Assembly: GCA_033060915.1 (NCBI GenBank)
Contig: CM065379.1
Location: 26,032,318 to 26,096,317, forward strand
Origin: Euryodendron excelsum
Taxonomy: Eukaryota > Streptophyta > Magnoliopsida > Ericales > Pentaphylacaceae
Reading direction: 5' to 3'
Length of the DNA: 64,000 nt
Each line of letters starts with the position of its first letter. Position 1 is the stretch's first letter. Both the position numbers and the translations under genes were made by a program. The notes under the pieces are model-generated. The model made no database searches and was not told where the DNA came from. It saw only the letters and a list, made by a program, of their open reading frames with translations. Of this stretch, positions 37,873 through 49,458 are shown piece after piece.

Positions 37873-38401
37873 TTTTTAGTTAAAATTGAGTGAAATTCGT
37901 ATTATTTATGTTTTATATATGATCTTCATATTATTTATGAACAAATGTGTTGATTGATTATATGAATTATATTGCTTGCTCTCATAATTTATTGCATGAC
38001 TCATAATAGAACATATTCTCATTCCCTATTGAAAAACCATCTCCTGGATTCACTTGCACTCAATATGACCCAGTCTAGTTACATATGTCGACACACCATT
38101 TTTCATGTGTCGACACATTACGATAATGGACTCAAAAATGATTTGTTGACACACATGTGTCGACACATCAAGTTCATGTGTCGACACATGAGTCGGGCTT
38201 ATATATTTTATAACAACCCACTTTACAAATACTTTTACGCGCATTTGAACTTTCCCTCTCAAGCTCTGTTTCTCTCCCACTCACTCTGTTCACACCAAAA
38301 CCCAACCGTCATCTACGAACCATCACAAACCTTCATTCAAATCTCTTTATAAACCCTAATCGAATCCTTCCCAACTTCTCACAACCATCATTGATCCCAC
38401 A
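37873..38401 (+). other. Copia B pol-to-extra-ORF spacer
   Basis: It holds a GTCGACAC palindrome cluster (38083-38190) and a pyrimidine-rich leader before the extra ORF. No coding content is supported; the 126-codon frame at 37972-38352 has no matching frame in copia A. Confidence 0.7.
38083..38190. repeat. GTCGACAC palindrome cluster, copia B
   Basis: Four copies of TGTCGACACA and one GTTGACACA variant within 108 bp. The longest are perfect 14-base palindromes ATGTGTCGACACAT. Confidence 0.9.
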
Positions 38402-39682
38402 ATGGCACCCAAACCCTCTAACTGAAGAAGTTTTCAAAAGCCTAGTTGTATTTACAACCCATACTTTGAAAGGCCAGAAGAGAAAATCAAATGGGGAATC
38501 AAGCAAGGATAAAGGGAAGAAGAAGAAAAGTAAGAAGGGAGAATCGGCATCCTCAACTGCCCTAGAAAGGAATGAACTTTATTTCAGTGAGGATAAGCAT
38601 AGGAAAGGTACAATTTGAGTTTTTTTCTCAGAAATGGTAGATGTGTGGACTATAATTTCTTTGATCATTACAAATTTGAGTTAAGTACAAAATTGGCAAA
38701 TTTGGGATGTAAATCTATGACTACATTAAGGGATGATGTTTACCCTAACTTAGTTGCCCATTTTTATGCCAATGCCAAAAGAGATTATGGAGAAGTCTCC
38801 ATTGTAAGTTATGTCAAGGGTGTCACCTTTACTCTGGACAGAGATGTGATAAGGCACATTCTTGAAATTAGACTTAGCGGAAAAGTTTATAGAGATAATG
38901 TTTCAAGAAAAGATCAACTGAAAATATTTTATGGAAAGGAAGTGGATGAATGTTTACAACCTCTTACCACTGATTTGCCTCTTGAATTGAGGTTGGTTCA
39001 TCACTTTACCTGCAATATTTTCACTCCCAAAATTGGAAAGTATGAATATGTTTTTGAAAAAGAATTATTTTTCTTATGAGCATATATGACTGACTCTAGA
39101 ATTGATTTGCCTCTGTTTATTTTGGATCATATGTACAAGGCTACCATTTCTAGAATCAGTTTGCCTTATGGAATTTTCTTGACTAAAGTTTGACTTGAGC
39201 AATGAGAAAAAGACGACTCCCAAGGCCATTAGTGATGAATACAATGAAAAGACTCTCAAGAGAATGGGGTACACTCTGCAAAATAGCAAATGGACTGCTA
39301 AGAAATTTGTTGGTGGCAGTACCTCACAGGAAAAGGCTCCAGCTGGGAGTAGTTCAAGACAAAGGAGTACCAAAGAAGTTTAAACCCTGAACTTGTAGAG
39401 AATGCAGGGGATTTGAGTATGTTTATGGCTCAAGTAATGGAATCTTGGGATAAATTGAATAAAAAGGCAAACATTGCTGCCACAAGAATGTTATTTGTGG
39501 AAAGGAAGGTGAGAGAATCGAAAATGGAAGTACAATTGCTGAGAAATGGTAAAGGAAAAATTGTGAAAGAAGAAGAGGAAGAGGAAGAAGAAATTGAAGA
39601 AAGTGAGGAAGGAGAAGAAGAAAGAAAAAAAGAAAAAGAAGAAGTAGAAGAACAAGAGGATGAAACAGAGGAAGAGACTTAA
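38402..39682 (+). pseudogene. Copia B extra ORF: plant transposon-type domain with acidic tail
   Basis: It lies downstream of pol, where SIRE elements carry an envelope-like ORF. The start is probably MAPKPSN at 38402 (a stop follows shortly); the first recognisable part is a Lys-rich stretch (KGKKKKSKKGESA), possibly a nuclear signal. A shift near 38615 leads to a globular domain (38615-39079) with LVAHFYANAKRDYGEVS and FTLDRDVIRHILEI, the pattern of the putative plant transposon protein family (PF20167-like, by recall). Then follow a Ser/Lys linker (39195-39383) and a helical Glu-rich C-terminus (39413-39682). No membrane segments are seen, so it does not look like an envelope. Function unknown. 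Confidence 0.7.
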
Positions 39683-39780
39683 AAAGGAAGAACTACTAAA
39701 GAAGGGCTTGAAGCAGAGGCGCAAGGCCAAGAAGAGTAAGACTCTTCGGCCACAGAATCTAATGCTACTTCTACTGTTCT
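39683..39780 (+). other. Copia B 3' leader, left of gypsy C
   Basis: A short non-coding stretch after the extra ORF that ends in GTTCT at the gypsy C insertion point. It continues at 48659. Confidence 0.7.
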
Positions 39781-42271
39781 TATGATATCCCAAATCTCTA
39801 TTTAATTATATTAATGATAATTTCTAGTTTATGCAATATTTAATGTTCATTATTCCTTCTTTTAGGTCAAAATGACCAATGAGAACTTATGTTGTATCTT
39901 ATGTTGGAAGTGTGAGACACATGAGATTATTTCCTATGTGTGTCTTCTTATAACACAATACACACACACACACTCACCTGCTGAGAAGAAGAAGAAGAAG
40001 AAGAAGGAAAGGGGAAGGAAGAAGGGCTTGAAGGAAGAGATTGAAGCCATTGAGGACTTCACCAAGCTTGAAGAAGGTAAGGTTCCATTTCTCTCTCTAC
40101 AATTATGTATGTATATGTATCTATCTTCTATAATTTTGTTGGGTATTTGTATATATGCATTTAGGAGTGTTGTCATTGAGTATGGGGGATTCCTTAGGTC
40201 CCATTTGCATGATTTTGAAAGCTTGAAGTTCATTGTTGAAGATTAGGAGTGGTGGTCTGAAAAATTTCCAAATATATCAAATGTTAGGGTTTTAATTTCT
40301 TCTTTAAATCCCTTTGTTTTGATTATTATTTCTCCCCCATTTTGTGTTATTATCATCCTTGTGGGCTAATCTTTGAGCCCTAAAACTATTGGGAAGGTTT
40401 GGTTGTGTTTGGAGGGATTTTGGGTGGAGAATCGTTGTTGCATAGCCCCCCGGGGGGGGGGGGGGGGTTCGAACACCTGACAGGGCCGTTCGAATGGTCT
40501 GAGAGTAGAGTTTTGATTTTTTCCTATCGTTGTAACAGCCCTTCCTGGCGTTGGAACGATTCGAGAGGGTGTTTTTCCCATTTTGCTTGGCGTTCCGACG
40601 GTAGGTTTTGGCACTATTTAGTAAAATGAGCATAACTTTTTCTAGAAAACTTAGATTAATGCACCGTTTGAAGCATTATAAAGTAGACTCATAGACCTTT
40701 GTACCCATATAAAGTTTGTTCTCGAATTCCTTATAGATTGAGAGTTATGGAAGTTTGAAGTTGACTCAAAATCTATGCCAACAACATTATTTTCCAAAAA
40801 TTTTAGTCCATCTTCTGTGAGGCATAACTTCTTCACCCGAAATGTGTTTTTGGCCCATGACCTATCAAATTAAATTCCTTTAAGCCTATTTTCAAATGGA
40901 ACTAGCCTTGGGTGTGAACTCATCTTTGAGAGGTGGTTGGGACTCAATGAAAGAGTCGACGTTCCGGTTTTCGTGTTCAAATCTCAACTTCATGTTCTTA
41001 TTTTACATTGGGGCTTTGTCCTAAAGTTTAGCCTCGCTCTCCTGTTGTGAGAATGAGGTGTTGTTGAGTCGGGGTCAAGGGGTTTATGTGCTTAGTCTTG
41101 ACTTATGTGTTATTGCTTTGCCTTGGAACCTTGTATAGATATTTCTATGCTTCTACGTGCATTTTGTATAGGAACACGTTGTTAGCACCAGTTCTATCGG
41201 AGAGAGGTAAGTAACGATATGCAATGAATAAAAATTCTAGTATTTTCTAAATATTTTAAGCTCACCTCTATATCATGAATGTTTTCTATACATTTCAATG
41301 CATCAATGCTACGTTCAATTACAAATGTCATATTTCAAATGAATGCAAGTTATATTTATATTATGAATGAAAACCATGGACTATAATGTTAAATGAAAAG
41401 AGATGCTAAATTTCCAATGTATGGTGCCAACTCGGGTCTTCTTGTGGCAAGACCTTAATCTAGCCCGATAGTCCTACGATAGGGGACGGGAAATAAACTA
41501 TCTATGTTGGGAGACGTCCATGGCCTAAAGAGCTTTAGCGTGACCTATATGGTTACTATGGAGCCTAGCTCATATGTTGAGTTATAGCACACTTATATTT
41601 TGAATCGAGAACTATGATATGTTCACATGTTTTACGACAAGTTATGAAACGCTATATCAAGAATAATGTTATGTTGCATCTCTTCTTATGATACTATGTT
41701 TTGAAATGTTGAAACGTTTCAAATGATGTCTACGTTACTTATGAGTTCCAAGCCTATGCTTTTAACGTTCAAAAGCTCATTTCCTTATGCATAAATAATT
41801 ATCTATCCTTGTATGTTGGATATAGTTGCTAGTCCATGATATTTTCTCGCTCATGCATCATTGTTATTCACTAAGTATTAGCTTACGTTTTCTCGAATGA
41901 TTTTCAGGTAGCCAATCCGGGAGGCCTTAAGGCGAGGCTATATGTGGATTTTGAGTTACGGCCCACAGGCCTATGATTTGTGTAATGTTTGAGGGTTGGA
42001 CCCAATGTTTTGTAATGATGTATTGCTATAACTTTGATGGACCTTGATTTGGTCTTTATGTATGTTATGTTTGGGATTAGGCACAGCTCTACCATGTTTG
42101 ACACGGATTATGTTTTCCAGTTATCAAAAATTCTATTTTTCGCAGTTATGCATTATTCTAAATGATTATGCACAGGTGATCAACCAGTTTATATAATGCG
42201 GCTTTAGGTAGCCTTGCTACTGGCCGGTCATGTACCCTAAATCCATATAGGCCGAGTTATGGGGCGTGACA
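39781..42271 (+). repeat. 5' LTR of gypsy C
   Basis: It runs from TATGATATCCC (TG decayed to TA; 3' LTR has TGTGATATCCC) to TTATGGGGCGTGACA, 2491 bp. It includes a short GAA repeat near 39985, a G run of 16 (40452-40467) and one unit related to the 41-bp array (41505-41575). Confidence 0.93.
40452..40467. repeat. Poly-G run (16) in gypsy C 5' LTR
   Basis: Sixteen G preceded by CCCCCC. The corresponding place in the 3' LTR has 59 G. Confidence 0.95.
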
Positions 42272-42274
42272 GTG

Positions 42275-42286
42275 TGGTATCAGAGT
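42275..42286 (+). other. Primer binding site, initiator tRNA-Met
   Basis: TGGTATCAGAGT starts three bases after the 5' LTR end and matches the usual TGGTATCAGAGC with one difference at the end. It proves the boundary and plus orientation of gypsy C. Confidence 0.9.
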
Positions 42287-42440
42287 TATAGGTTGACACC
42301 GTAAGATTGAGTCATGTCTAGATAGAATTCTAGGTTTGACTTGAATATGTGCTATGTGTATATGTATGTGTATGTTATGTGTATAATGACGTGCCAAGGT
42401 GCATTATGTATTGTACTATATTATGTACTTGATTGTTTGT

Positions 42441-42584
42441 TTGATTTCGAGGGCGGCCAAGTTGGGTCACCAAGTGAAGGACTATCCGAAGAAGAACAGG
42501 GCACAGGGATCCGGGGCATCAATATCAGCCTCAGTTCAACAATCTACGGCAAGCAGGAGAGAGAATCAACTACAGCAAGGCTGA
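42441..42584 (+). pseudogene. Gypsy C gag remnant (zinc-knuckle tail only)
   Basis: One frame reads AAKLGHQVKDYPKKNRAQGS, the remains of a CCHC knuckle with its cysteines gone, followed by a Ser/Gln-rich linker towards protease. A chromovirus gag needs well over 1 kb, yet only about 170 bp separate the primer site from this point. The capsid and matrix parts have been deleted. Confidence 0.75.
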
Positions 42585-45500
42585 GCTTTCGCACTTACAC
42601 CAGGAAACACCCCAGCAACTAACTCCGTAGTGTCAGGTATACTCCCTATTTGTGGTCGACCTGCACACGTCCTTATTGATCCCGGTTCTACGCACTCATT
42701 TGTTTCATATCTCTTTGTTCAATGCTTGTATACATCTCCAGTACCTCTTGATTATGCTTTGGTAGTATCGTTGCTATCTGGAGATTCTATGTTATGTGAT
42801 AGGATTTATAATTATTGTGAAATCCTTGTTAACGACGTGCCCATGTTTGTAAACCTCATTCCCCTAGAAATGCATGGCTTTGATGTCATCTTAGTAATGG
42901 ATTGGTTATCCTCTCACCGTGCTATCATTGATTGTAAGCTTAAACGAGTTGTGTTTTATTCTTCTAACCATTCGGGACTTGTATTTAAGGGAGTTGGTAT
43001 CGTACCTCCACCCTATTTCATCTCATCTATGCAAGCACGACGTTTAATTCAAAAAGGGAATCGTGCATTCTTGTGTAGCATTCTTGACACACACGTTTTC
43101 CCACCGCCCTTAGAAGACATCCATGTTGTCTAGGAATTTTTCGATGTCTTTCCAGATGAGCTACCTGGTTCCTTGGTGGACCGGGAGATTGAGTTCCACA
43201 TTGACCTTAATCCAGGTATTAGACCCATTTCCAAAGCTCCATACCATATGTCCCCTTTAGAGTTGAAGGAGTTGAAAGTTCTACTCCAAGACTTGTTAGA
43301 AAAGGGATTTATCCGTCCTAGTGTTTCACCATGGGGTGCTCTAGTGTTATTTGTGAAAAAGAAAGATGGAACCATGAGATTATTCATTGACTACAGAGAA
43401 TTGAACAAGGTCACCATTAAGAATAAGTATCTATTGCCAAGAGTGGATGATTTGTTTGATCAACTACAGGGCGCACAAGTATTCTGGAAGATCGACCTAA
43501 GGTCGGGTTATCACCAACTGAAGGTGAGGACAAGTGATGTGGAGAAGACAACATTCTGAACTAGATATGGTCATTATAAGTTTTTGGTTATGCCGTTTGG
43601 AGTCACAAATGCACCTGCCGCTTTCATGGATTTGATGAATCGAGTTTTTTAAACCCTTTCTTGATGATTTTGTAATTGTGTTTATTGATGACATCTTGGT
43701 GTATTCTAAGAGTCTTGTAGATCATGAGCACCACTTGAGGATGGTTCTTTAAACTTTGCGAAACAGGAGATTGTATGCCAAGCTAGAAAAAAAAATGTGA
43801 CTTTTGGTTGCCGAGTGTAGCATTTCTAGGACACATCATCAGTGTGGATGAAGTGTCCGTGGATCCTTCGAAGGTTAAAGCCATTGTGAATTGGCCAAGA
43901 CCGACGAATGTAACCTAAGTTAGAAGTTTTATGGGCTTAGCTGGGTATTATCGAAGATTTGTGAAAGACTTCTCTAAGATTACGACTCCGCTAACACAGC
44001 TCACATGGAAGAACACACCATTTGAATGGAACGAGAAGAGGGAATGAAGTTTCCAAGAATTGAAGAATCGATTGGTGTCCGCACCAATTCTAGCCTTACC
44101 TACCAAAACTGACGGGTTTTCCATCTACAGTAATGCTTCGCATAAAGGACTATGATGTGTATTGATGCAACACAGTAAGGTGATTGCATATGCCTCAAGA
44201 CAGTTTAGACCACATGAGAAGAACTACCCGACCCATGATCTTGAACTAGCAACGGTAGTGTTTGCTTTGAAGATTTGGCGCCACTATTTGTATAGAGTCA
44301 CATGTGAGATCTTCATCGACCACAAGAGTTTGAAATATCTTGTCACACAGAAGGAGTTGAACATGAGACAGAGAAGATGGCTCAAGTTGATCACAGACTA
44401 CGACGTTCTCATTCAGTACCATCTGGGTAAGGCCAACGCGGTGGCCGATGCCTTGAGCCAGAAATGTATTGCCAACCTAGCATGTCTTGTCACTTTTCAA
44501 CGGCCCTTACTCCTTGACTTGGAGAGAGCAGAGATTGAAATTGTTACACCGAGGACTAATATGATGCTTACCACCATGATCGCCCAACCAGCGTTGATAG
44601 ATGTTGTGAAGCAACGACAACCTGAAGACCCTTACTCGTGGAAGATCTATGAAGCGATCGGAACAAATCCAAAGCCTAACTTCACCTTGCATGACAGAGC
44701 TTTAAAGTTCAAAAGCCGATTATATATTCCAAATATACCTGAAATCAGGAGTCAAGTTTTGGAAGAAGCCCACAACACGAAGTTCACTATGTATCCAAGA
44801 GGCACAAAGATGTATCGGGATTTGAAGGAGACATTTTGGTGGCCGGGAATGAAGAAGGAAATAGCCGAGTTCGTATTACAATGCCAAAAAATCAAAGTAG
44901 AATATTAAAGACCTGCGGGACTACTTCAACCTTACCGATACCGGAATGGAAGTGGGAGCATATCACCATGGACTTCGTCGTAGGATTGCCGAGATCACCT
45001 CGAGGTTGCCATGCCATATGGGTTATTGTTGACCGCCTCACCAAATCTGCATATTTCGTGCCGGTGAAGACTACGTACTCTTTATCAAAGCATGCGACCC
45101 TCTACATTGCGAAGATTGTTCGATTACATGGCACACCAATTTCGATAGTGTCCGACTAAGACCCGAGATTTGTGTCAAAATTTTGAAAGAGTTTACAAAG
45201 GGCTTTGGGCACCGAGTTAAAGTTCGATACGGCTTTTCATCCACAAACACTTGGGCAATCAGAAAGGACCATTCAAATCCTAGAAGACATGTTGCGGTTA
45301 TGTGTTCTCGACTTTCAGGGGAGTTGGGAGGATCACTTACCATTGGTGGAGTTCGCCTACAATAATAGTTTTCATGCAAGCATCGGGATGGCACCTTATG
45401 AAGCACTTTACAGGTGGGAGTGTAGATCTCCAGCTTGTTGGACCGAAGTCGGAGAGAGGAAGATTCTTGGGCCAGAGATTGTGCAACTGACGACCGACAA

Positions 45501-46008
45501 GATCAAGATCATTCAGCAACGACTACGAACTACTCAAAGTCGTCAAAAGAGTTATACGGATGCGCGAAGGTGGGACTTAGAGCTTGATGAAGGGAGCCAC
45601 GTGTTCTTGAAGGTATCTCCTTCCAAGGGGATAAATCGCTTCGGCAAGAAAGGAAAGCTTCGTCCAAGGTACATTGGACCATTTGAAGTTCTTGAACGGG
45701 TTGGACCCGTTGCTTATCGTATTGCTCTTCCTCCAGAACTTTCACAAGTTCGCAATGTTTTTTATGTTTCGATGCTACGGAGGTACGTTCACGACTCAAC
45801 GCATGTGATTGATCACTATCCCTTGGCCGTGAGTGAAGATTTAAGCTACGTGGAGAGACCAATTGAGATTCTTGATCACCTTGACCAAGTTCTTCAGAAT
45901 AAGGTCATCCCTTTTGTACGAGTTTTATGGCAAAACCACACTTGGGAGGAATCTACTTAGGAACGTGAAAACGAGATCCGGGAGCGTTATCCCTTTTTGT
46001 TTGAATGA
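42585..46008 (+). pseudogene. Gypsy C pol (protease, RT, RNase H, chromodomain integrase)
   Basis: Domains in order: retropepsin with DPGSTHSFVS (42678 on); reverse transcriptase from about 43140 with [28 protein letters not shown] and catalytic FIDD (43681-43692); RNase H (44162-44470) with [20 protein letters not shown] and a C-terminal ANAVADALS; degenerate zinc-binding region (44750-44890); integrase core (44950-45380) with HITMDFVVGLP and FHPQTLGQSERTI; and a C-terminal chromodomain-like segment (45800-46008) with VRVLWQNHTWEES, a stop at 45958, then ERENEIRERYPFL. Multiple stops and shifts (43133, 43557, 43650, 44906, 45159, 45958) make it inactive. Confidence 0.93.
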
Positions 46009-46041
46009 TAGCTAGTATTAAGTTTGGGGACCAAACTTATT

Positions 46042-46054
46042 AAGGGGGGAAGGA
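46042..46054 (+). other. Polypurine tract of gypsy C
   Basis: AAGGGGGGAAGGA immediately precedes the TG of the 3' LTR. Confidence 0.9.
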
Positions 46055-46740
46055 TGTGATATCCCAAACCTCTATTTAATTATATTAATGAGAATTTTCA
46101 GTTTATACAATATTTAATGTTAATTATTCCTTCTTTTTGGTCAAAATGACCAATGAGGACTTTGTGTTGTATCTTGTGTTAGAAGTGTGAGACACATGGG
46201 ATTATTTCCCATGTGTGTCTTCTTATAACACAATACACACACACACACTCACCTGCCGAGAAGAAGAAGAAGAAGAAGAAGAAGAAGAAGGAAAGGGGAA
46301 GGAAGAAGGGCTTGAAGGAAGAGATTGAAGCCATTGAGGACTTCACCAAGCTTGAAGAAGGTAAGTTCCATTTCTCTCTCTACAATTATATATGTATATG
46401 TATCTATCTTCTATAATTTTGTTAGGTATTTGTACATATGCATCTAGGAGTGTTGTCATTGAGTTTGGGAGATTCCTTAGGTCCCATTTGCATGATTTTG
46501 AGAGCTTGAAGTTCATTGTTGAAGATTAGAAGTGGTGGTCTGAAAATTCTCCAAATATATCAAATGTTAGGGTTTTAATTTCTTCTTTAGATCCCTTTGT
46601 TTTGATTGTTCTTTCTCCCCCATTTTGAGTTATTATCATCCTTGTGGGCTAATCTTTGAGCCCTAAGAGTATTGGGAAGGTTTGGTTGTGCTTCGAGGGA
46701 TTTTAGGTGAGTTTTAGGTGGAAAATCGCTACTGCACAAG

Positions 46741-46802
<62 letters not shown>

Positions 46803-48658
46803 CAAAACGCACGACAGGGACGTTCGAACGGTCCAAGAGTAGAGTTTTCACTTTTGCCTATCGTTGGAATGGCCCTTCTGGGTGTTGGAACCGTCCAAGA
46901 GGGTGTTTTTCCCATTTTTACTGGCATTCCAACGGCTAGATATTTTGGCCTAGCGTTCCAACGGCCCGGTTGGGCGTTGGAACGGTCTGCTGGTTTCGAC
47001 ACTGTTTAGTAAAATAGGCATAACATTTTCCAGAAAATTTGGATTGATGCACTGTTTAAAGCATTAGAAAGTAGACTCATAGACCTTTGTACCCATATAA
47101 AGTTTGTTCTCTCATTCCTTATAGATTGAGAGTTATGGATGTTTAAAGTTGACCCAAAATCTATGCCAACAACATTGTTTTCCAAAAAATTTAGTCCACC
47201 TTCTGTGAGGCATAACTTCTTCACCCAAAATGTATTTTTGGCCCATGACCTATCAAATTAAAGTCCTTTAAGCCTATTTTCAAATGGAACTAGCCTTAGG
47301 TGTGAACTCATCTTTGAGAGGTGGTTGGGACTCAATGAAAGAGTTGACGTTCCGGCTTTCATGTTCAAATCTCAACTTCATGTTCTTATTTTACATCAGG
47401 GCTTTATCCTAGATTTTATCCTCGCTCTCCTGTTGTGAGAATGAGGTGTTGTTGAGTCGGGGTTCTAGGGTTTATGTGCTTAGTCTTGACTTATGTGTTA
47501 TTGCTTTGCCTTGAAACCTTGTATTGATATTTCTATGCTTCTACGTGCATTTTGTGTAAGAACACGTTGTTAGCACCCATTCTATCGAAGAGAGGTGAGT
47601 AACGATATACCATGAGTAAAAACTCTAGTATTTTCTAAATGTTTTAAGTTCACCTCTATATCATGAATGTTTTCCATACATTTCAATGCATCAATGCTAC
47701 GTTCAATTACAAATGTCATATTTCAAATGCATGCAAGTTATATTTATGTTATGAATGAAAACCATGGACTATAATGTTAAATGAAAGAGATGCTAAGTTT
47801 CCAATGTATGGTGCCAACTCGGGTCTTCTCGTGGCAAGACCTTAATCTAGCCCGATAGTCCTACGATAGGGGACGGAAAATAAACTATCTATGTTGGGAG
47901 ACGTCCCTGGCCTAAAGAGCTTTAGCGTGACCTATATGGTTACTATGGAGCCTAACTCATATGTTGAGTTATAGCACACTTATGTTTTAAACCGAGAACT
48001 ATGATATGTTCACATGTTTTACGATAAGTTATGAAATGTTATATCAAGAATAATGTTATGTTGTATCTCTTCTTACGATACTATGTTTTGAAGTGTTGAA
48101 ATGTTTCAAATGACGTCTATGTTACTTTTGAGTTCTAAGCCTATGCTTTTAACGTTCAAAAGCTTATTTCCTTATGCATAAATGATTATCTATCCTTGTA
48201 TGTTGGATATAGTTGCTATTCCATGATATTTTCTCGCTCATGCATCATTATTATTCACTAAGCATTAGCTTATATTTTCTCGAATGATTTTCAAGTAGCC
48301 AATCCGGGAGGCCTTAAAGCGAGGCCATGTGTGGATTTTGAGCTACAGCCCACAGGCCTATGATTTGTGTAATGTTTGAGGGCTGGACCCAATGTTTTGT
48401 AATGATATATTGCTATAACTTTGGTGGACCTTGATTTGGTCCTTATGTATGTTATGTTTGGGATTAGACACAGCTTTACAATGTATGACACGGATTATAT
48501 TTTCAAGTTATCAAAAATTCTATTTTCCACAATTATGCATCATTCTAAATGATTATGCAAAAGAGATCAACCAGTTTATGTAATGCGGCCTTAGGTAGCC
48601 TTGCTACTGGCCGATCATGTACCCTAAATCCATATAGGCCAGGTTATGGGGCGTGATA
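46055..48658 (+). repeat. 3' LTR of gypsy C
   Basis: It runs from TGTGATATCCC to TTATGGGGCGTGATA, 2604 bp, similar along its length to the 5' LTR. The longer size comes mainly from a longer GAA run near 46260, the 59-base G run and extra GTTCCAACGG-type units at 46920-46990. Confidence 0.93.
46742..46800. repeat. Poly-G run (59 bases)
   Basis: Fifty-nine consecutive G in the 3' LTR of gypsy C. Open frames of poly-Gly (plus) and poly-Pro (minus) over it are artefacts. The length may be partly a sequencing or assembly error. Confidence 0.9.
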
Positions 48659-49458
48659 ATTCCTAAGAAGTATGGTTTGAGAACAAGGAAAGGCAATAAG
48701 TTCTCAAATACCAAAGATACACCCCTTGTCCTAACCCCCTCACCACCAGCCTCTCCCCACTGATATCTCCTTTCCATATCCCATAACTCTCTCACATTTG
48801 CATTTTCATGTTTGCCTATGTATGCATTTTTTGTTAAAAGATGGCATGTCATCCTCAAAGACAATTTGTTTTTGTAATACTTTGTGAATGAACCTTAACT
48901 AATCTTTTGTAATGCTTTTTGTGAATGAAATCTAACTTTGTTGTTGTAACTTGAGGCCTTGTTGATTATATGCTTTGCTTGCTTCCTTGTTTATACAATT
49001 TATCTTGTTATAAGTTTTTTTTGCTATTGTACCTGTCTTTGTTACAAATTATATTTCTCTTTTTGATAAATTGACAAAAAGGGTGAGAAGAACTAAAGTA
49101 AAATGGGAAGAAGAACTTTAAAACCATAATGGAAATGATGAATATTGATTGTTGATTCCTCTTGAATGATGGATAATTGATGAATATTTGAAGCTTTATA
49201 AAGCATGTGCTTAGCGGGAGTGACATGATAAAGGAATTTTTTTCTCAACTTGTTTTGGAAATGACTAACACAAATTCTTTTCAAAAGTTGAGATCTGTTT
49301 TTGCTAATCACACAAAAAAAAAAAAATTTATCTTGGAAAAATCAGTTGCAAAACAAAAGGGGAGTTTTCTTTAGTATGAAATTTTATTCTATTCATTCCA
49401 TTTTATCTTATAATGTCTGTTTTTGCAAAGGTTTTGTCATCATAAAAAATGGATAGAT
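48659..49458 (+). other. Copia B 3' leader, right of gypsy C
   Basis: It resumes copia B after the insertion and runs to the polypurine tract (AAAAAATGGATAGAT, about 49444-49458). No coding content is supported. Parts match copia A 28916-29640 in reverse complement. Confidence 0.75.

Larger units (their letters stand above)
39781..48658 (+). mobile_element. Gypsy C (Tekay/Del-like chromovirus)
   Basis: An 8878-bp Ty3/gypsy element in copia B. It has a 5' LTR (39781-42271), initiator-Met primer site, a stub of gag, protease, reverse transcriptase, RNase H, integrase with a chromodomain-like C-terminus, polypurine tract and 3' LTR (46055-48658). Flanks GTTCT (39776-39780) and ATTCC (48659-48663) fit a target duplication with two transitions. 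By eye the two LTRs differ at about 14 of the first 165 bases, which suggests an old insertion. Most of gag is missing and pol is broken. Confidence 0.93.

Noticed and set aside
37972..38352. A 126-codon frame before the copia B extra ORF
   Set aside because: It spans the palindrome cluster and is not open in copia A, so there is no sign of coding.
46928..46938. An exact YCYAACGGYYA match in the gypsy C 3' LTR
   Set aside because: With five two-fold positions about one match is expected by chance in 64 kb on both strands, and the 5' LTR lacks it.
46587..47009. Poly-Pro and poly-Gly open frames
   Set aside because: They are produced by the 59-base G run in the LTR.
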